Assembly (NCBI GenBank): GCA_910574455.1
Contig: CAJSYZ010000003.1
Coordinates: 3,223,250 to 3,287,249 of the forward strand
Origin: Trichaptum fuscoviolaceum
Lineage: Eukaryota > Basidiomycota > Agaricomycetes > Hymenochaetales > Trichaptaceae
Length of the DNA stretch: 64,000 nucleotides
Direction of reading: 5' to 3'
In this document: piece by piece, positions 58,425-64,000 of the stretch
How positions within the stretch are numbered: position 1 is the stretch's first letter
Layout of the letters: each line of letters begins with the position of its first letter
Position numbers and translations under genes: made by a program
The notes under the pieces: generated by a model
The model's database searches: none
Told to the model about the DNA's origin: nothing
The model's input: the letters and a program-made list of their open reading frames with translations, nothing else

Positions 58425-59040
58425 TGGAGCTGAACAGAGGCAGGGCCTGCTGGGATCAAGGAAGAAGGTCGATAATAAAATAGAATTGCGGAAGGTGGCA
58501 GGTGATCGCAGACGTGATGTTGCGAAGTAAGATGATGGTAAGGTTTCACTGGAATGAATATAACATGACGCGTGTCTAGACTTTTGTAGTCGTGGGAAGA
58601 TTGTTGAAGTAGCAACTTTCTATTCAAAGTATTACCGGAGTTACACAGGTTGAGATAGCTATTAGCAAGGGGGAGTAACACAAGTTCCGCGTGTGTGGTT
58701 TCCTCCCACCCATCGCCGTTCGTCTCCAAGTGCATTGCGCTCAATACCCTCCTCCTCGCCGAGCACAGTGGCTGCCCATTGTTCTCTCGTACATCTCATA
58801 CCTAGGCAATGATCTCTGTTTAATATCACCCATTTTGTGGAAGCTCCGTTCCTTCGACTTCCATCGCTAGCCCTCTGTCTTTCGACGTTGACTTTTGCGT
58901 CTTGGGTGGCCATTCATCCTCCCCCTCCACTCCCCCTTCGTTTTCCTTTCTTTAACTCACCCTTCTTACTTCCCTTATATTACGACAAAGCCTTGGAATT
59001 TGGTCCATCCAGCTTCCAGGCATTTGACTAATTATACCTC
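58425..59040. other. Divergent promoter of bS18m and RIM15-type genes
   Basis: About 615 bp. Long pyrimidine-rich runs at 58910-58980 precede the kinase ATG, as usual for fungal core promoters. No other feature. Confidence 0.5.
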
Positions 59041-62000
59041 ATGTCTGACGCCTCCGCCCACCGTCGTCAACCACCGAGTCCTCTCGTATTTTCCCCCGAT
59101 ACCGTCCTCGCACCCATCTCTACTCAATCGAATGCTCCCAAACATGGCTCTGGTCAGAATACGGTTTCCATGCCCTTCATTAAACGGCATGTCACTCGCC
59201 GCCTGAAGACTGCGAAGCAGGAATGCGACAAGGATCTTCAAAGAGTAACGGATGCCATCACTGCATTCTTCGAGGAGCGTCTACGGGAGGGAGAAGTGGA
59301 TCGTAAGTGGCGACTTGTTGCATGCACTGCTGTTTTTGCTCTAACTTCACCTCACAGAGTCGGACGCGGAGGGCTCACGAGAGACAATTCCTTACACATT
59401 CGGGGATCACCGGTCATCCTTCCAGGGAGATGATGCGAGCTCTGATGGTGGCTACGACGCTGAATTTGAGGGCGGCCGTCATAGTCGTCAACGTGGGTGT
59501 CCAATTCAGGTTATTATCGGGGTTTTACTCATAGTCATTCATCTTCTGTTGCGCACAGAGTCCTTATCGTCTAGTCCTGCGTCCCTCCGTCGTCAGAGTA
59601 CGTTACCGAAAGAAAGGGTTCCATTGAGTGCTTCGACTTCTGCATTGTCTCCAAATGACGGGCCCTCACGCAAGAACACTATAGCTGCACCTACGACGTG
59701 GAATGCGCAAGGCAGGGCGTCGCGACGGCTATCTCGTACCATCCACATTCCCGTCAGATCCTCGCGTTCTGGTCAGAGTTCTAGGTCAACCTCTCGCTCC
59801 CGGTCCCCTTTACCTGTATCCAATCACAACAGCTTCTCAGACTACGCAATTTCAACAAGTCCAAACCGGCGCTCTTCTCGTATTTTGGTCGATGACCCGG
59901 TTGACCCTATCATGTCGAGCTTATATGAGCTTGTGGGCGTGGCTACGGATATCATGGAGACAACAATTTCTCAGTTAACAGCGCAGCCTAAACTTGTGTC
60001 TCAGCTCGTGCATAGGGTTCAGGAAGTGGGTAAAGCTTGGGACGAGCATCCTGACTGGCATGGTCGTAATTGGTATGTCCAGGTGCTATTGGCGATTGCT
60101 AGTCTTAGTCGCGTTGTGGAATGGTGGGAGGCGGAGAAGCAATTCTGGAATTTTGATGATGATGATGATGACGAAAAAGCGGAACCGTTTACTTTCTTGT
60201 TGAAGCCTTCGGAAGAGACAGCTCCAACCCCTACAGTCTCTATTATTCCAGACGCTGATGGTTCCAAACAAATGGCGTCTGTACCTGAGGATGAAAACCG
60301 TCTTCGTCTCAGTCGACTTCCCAGCGGTCCTGGACATTCTCGTGAAGGTACCCAGAAAGTTGCTGCACCCACAAAAACCGAAGACTCTCCTGCGAAACCA
60401 TTGAATGTTGCAGAATCGGCAAGGGTGTTAGCCACAGAACGTTTACGTCTCCAGGCCGAACAGGCTCAGAATCAGAACATAGTACTTGAGCTCAGCTTAG
60501 ACGGTGACCATTTCCTATGGGCAAATTATGCGTGGGCTGTTGTTGTTGGGTAAGTGTGCCAGAGTTTTATCGCGTATTCTGGAGTCTTCATCTTTTACTC
60601 TAGTTCGGATCCAATGGAAATGATTGGCACTCGGATCTCGCAGTTGCTAGCTCCGGCAGACATGGATGTATTTCGCAGAGCAACTGAACAACTTCTTTCG
60701 GATGATTCGCATACTCTGGAAGCGCGGTTTAGGCTTCAAATACAACCCGGAACAGACTTGCCGCAGAACCGTGGTACTCTCTATAGAGAGATGGAGGGAA
60801 AAGGCATGCTTATGCTGGATCAGGTCGATGGCCAACCGTCTCACACGATGTGGGTCATCAAACCCGTTGGACCCCCAACTTATGATCAATCACAGACAAC
60901 TGTGGCTGAACCGAGTGAAATACAAGAGGATCTTCAACCGTCTGAGGGTTACGATAAAGATACTGGCACTGCGATTGAGGATGAAGCAAATGCATCCTTT
61001 CCACTTGCTCGCCCTATCAGCACCGCGGTCATCCTCTGTCGTATCTGCGAGAACAGCATTCCTGAGTGGTTTTTCGAGAAGCACAACGAGACCTGTAATG
61101 ATGTTCACAAATTCGAGGCTGATATAGGGGAGTGTAACGAATCAATTATCGAGCTTAGGAACACAATTCGGGAGATACGCAATGTTGTTGAACAATCGTC
61201 GTCTTCTGCTTCTGTTCCTGAATATCGCGGAGTGGCGATTCTGTCACCCCCAACCCCTCCTGCATCCATGTTTGGTCGAGGACCCTTCAAGAATTTCGTG
61301 CGCAATAGTGTCAAGCGCATGCAGAAGCGTCTCCTGGAACAGCTTGACGATATTCTTCTCACTGCCCTTGAAGTGTCTATTCCTTCTCTCAGAGAGGAAG
61401 AGGTCAGAGAGCCTATCGAACGTCAGCGTCTTCTCTCGCCTACATCAGACGCCAAAATGCAACGAATAAGAAATTGGACAAAACCATCATCAGAGGATCC
61501 CGCCTTAGCAAAGCTCATTAGCGACGTGGATACCTTGATGCGAGCCAAGATCGACAATGTTGTTCGTATGCAGAATACTATTAGGTACTCAGAAAAGGTT
61601 CGGCAGGAGTGGGAGGAGAAGATGGAACAACAGTTAGCATTGCAGGAAGAACAGTTTAAGGAAGAGGATGGGGACGAGGACGATGACCAGGGCGATGGTA
61701 CGGGAGAGGACGACAAGGCAAGCACAACTTCCGAATATGCCTTCAGTGGTGACGCTCCTGCATCTGAACCGACCCCTATGCCGTCCTGCGAGCCAACCCC
61801 AGTCGCTTCTGTATCCCCAGCTACATCCTCATCATCTTCGGCACCCTCTTCACGCGGCAGCATTCGTTCTCCTGCTCCCGCCTTTCCGATTCCCGGTATC
61901 CATCAAGGCCCAGGTGGAAATTTGTATACACGCTCTTCAACACCGTCATCGATTACTTCACCCCTTGCTCTAGCTGCTCCCATTGTTGCATCCTCTGATA

Positions 62001-64000
62001 CAGATAATTCTTCAACGTCGTCCAGTCCCAAGGAAACCCAAGAGAAGACCAAAGCCATCGTTCACCGGAAATCTCAGCAAGCGCTTGAGCCCAGAGTCAC
62101 TGTCACCCCTCCTATTTCTCCTCATATAGCGCCGCGCGATAGCACTGGTGGGGGCAGTACTCGAAGTCGACGGCTTTCCACCATTACGAACTTAATGAGT
62201 CCTGGAGGCTCGGGCCCACTATCACCCAGAATCCCCTCCGTTGCTCCTTCCAAAACTACGACTACGACTATCAAAGATTTTGAAGTAATTAAGCCCATCT
62301 CCAAGGGAGCTTTTGGCTCAGTCTTTCTTGCGAAAAAGCGCGTTACCGGCGACTACTTTGCGATCAAAGTTCTCAAAAAGGCTGACATGATTGCGAAAAA
62401 TCAGATCACTAATGTCAAAGCGGAGCGAATGATCCTAATGAACCAGGCCGAGTCACCTTTCGTTGCGAAACTCTACTTTACTTTCCAGAGCAAGGACAAT
62501 CTCTATCTTGTCATGGAATACCTTAATGGTGGTGACTGTGCTGCCCTTATCAAGACAATTGGTTCTCTCCCGGAGGAATGGTCCAGGCAATATGTTGCTG
62601 AAGTTGTGCTGGGCTTGGAGTATCTGCACAACAGAGGCATTGTACACAGGTATTGTGATTAAACTTCTGTGCCATATATGTCTTGTTGATGGCGATGCAG
62701 AGACTTGAAACCGGACAATTTACTCATAGATCAGCATGGCCATCTCAAACTCACTGACTTTGGACTAAGTAGGATCGGTTTACTTGGTCGTCAAACTCGA
62801 GATGTAAACTTGAAAGCCGAAGTTACGCGTCCGCGTGGCAAACACAGCCCGGGATCAAGACCACCTTCTATGGATGCAACATATCTGTCATCTCCTCTTC
62901 TGCCAGCTATAGACACGTTTGGAGGTTCGTACTTCATGCACCGAGCGGGTTCTATCTCTGCCCCACCGCTTGCAGCTTCACCCCATATCTCAATTGGTAC
63001 CCCAACAGATGATGTCAGCGAGTCAAGCGGTTCAGATAGCTTAACTGGCTTCTTTCTCCGTCGTCCTGGAGGCAATTCCGGAAAACAAAATGAAAGCCCA
63101 TTGCAGTCGTTTGCAACTGAACTCACGAATGATTTGAGGTCCTATGCGAATCCCTCTGGGCCTGGAACACCTCCGGGAGAGCAGAAATTTGTTGGCACTC
63201 CTGATTATCTAGCTCCGGAGAGTATCTTAGGTATTAGTGGTGATGATGCAGCCGTTGATTGGGTGTGTAGTAACACATTGTCAAGGTAGATATGTGCGCT
63301 GATATTCTCTTTCCAGTGGGCTCTTGGCGTGATCACTTACGAATTCCTGTATGGAATTCCGCCATTCCATGCTGAAACGCCTGAGAAGGTCTTCGAGAAC
63401 ATACTCTCTGGTCACATAGACTGGCATGAAGAATTCATTGACTTTTCTCCTGAAGCATTGGACTTCATGAAAAAGTTGATGACTGTCGATACTTCGAAGC
63501 GTCTCGGTGCAAACGGCGCAGAAGAGGTCAAAGCGCACCCTTGGTTCAACGGTATCGAATGGGACAAAGTAGCGAAGAGCGAAGCCGCTTTTATACCTCA
63601 AATCACTGATCCCGAGTCAACCGATTATTTTGACCTTCGAGGTGCTACCCCACAACTTTTCCATGATGATGAGGCTATTCCTGTTGGACAATCAGCTACT
63701 ACTCCTGGTATTTCTTCATTCCCTTCTACATCGATTAGTCCGATACCCATCGCTACACATGAATCCTCTTCGCCTTCGTCGGACGATTTTGGATCGTTTA
63801 GTTTCAAGAACTTGCCTGTGTTGAAACAGGCTAACGATGACGTGATCAGGAAGATGAAGACCGATCAGATGGCGCCGATGGTTCATACTCTTAGCGAGCC
63901 CGCCCATATTGGAGGCAGACCCCATCGTCGTAGCGTCTCGCAAAGAGTGAAGAAGCCGCCGAGTGTCGTTACAACAGGTGATGGAAGCTATACTTCAGGA
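59041..64000 (+). CDS. RIM15: Rim15/Cek1-type PAS and AGC kinase (3' end outside window)
   Basis: Large Ser/Thr kinase controlling entry into quiescence downstream of TORC1, PKA and Sch9; 1560 codons are visible and the frame is open at the right edge. Exons 59041-59302, 59358-59492, 59559-60549, 60604-62649, 62701-63262, 63317 onward. A PAS-like region lies about residues 440-560, a C-x2-C..H-x3-C finger follows ([20 protein letters not shown]), then coiled and Ser-rich regions. The kinase domain begins near residue 1020: [38 protein letters not shown] long insertion separates DFG from [11 protein letters not shown], characteristic of Rim15/Cek1. The expected receiver domain would lie beyond the window. 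Confidence 0.93.

Overview
The window looks like nuclear DNA of a filamentous basidiomycete, most probably a mushroom-forming agaricomycete. Nearly every gene is broken by several introns of about 45-65 nt with GT..AG ends. Gene spacing is tight, with mostly alternating strands. The gene content is plainly fungal: Rim15-type PAS kinase, Ypk1/Gad8 kinase, Avo2, Cyc2, Ufe1, Bsd2, Dph6 and Aim32/Apd1-type proteins. I built the gene models by hand: every exon join given keeps the reading frame and, where a family is recognised, restores conserved sequence. I could not run searches, so the species is not assigned.

Layout. 0-8.9 kb: C2H2 zinc-finger gene (-), a small foldback transposon, CYC2-like flavoprotein (+), cytosolic Phe-tRNA synthetase alpha FRS2 (-), UFE1/syntaxin-18 SNARE (+), TVP38-family membrane protein (-). 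8.9-13.4 kb: a decayed stretch with repeats and a broken copy of the splicing factor CLF1, followed by an intron-containing tRNA-Leu. 13.6-28.3 kb: coiled-coil protein (-) placed directly behind a seven-helix receptor-like gene (-), STEEP1-like protein (-), DPH6 (+), sucrose-type MFS transporter (-), AVO2-like TORC2 subunit (-), Phe-tRNA synthetase beta FRS1 (+). 28.6-40 kb: BSD2-like protein (+), a gene-poor stretch, an unknown nuclear protein (-), EMC10 (+), another gene-poor stretch, and an intronless GNAT acetyltransferase (-). 40-52 kb: MED18 (+), BCD1 (-), forkhead factor (+), DRE2 (+), a small membrane protein (+), YPK1/GAD8-type kinase (+). 52-64 kb: sucrase/ferredoxin-like Apd1/Aim32 protein (-), an unknown coiled-coil protein (-), RPN11 (+), mitochondrial ribosomal protein bS18m (-), and a RIM15-type kinase (+) that runs off the right edge.

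Most genes are core housekeeping functions: translation (both PheRS subunits, DPH6, bS18m), secretion and ER (UFE1, TVP38, EMC10, BSD2), transcription (MED18, forkhead), snoRNP assembly (BCD1), Fe-S assembly (DRE2) and the proteasome (RPN11). Two themes stand out. Both subunits of one heteromeric enzyme (PheRS) lie about 20 kb apart. Three TOR-pathway genes (AVO2, YPK1/GAD8, RIM15) share the window. The most unusual local structure is the seven-helix gene and its coiled-coil neighbour: if one 67-nt intron is retained, their reading frames join without a stop.
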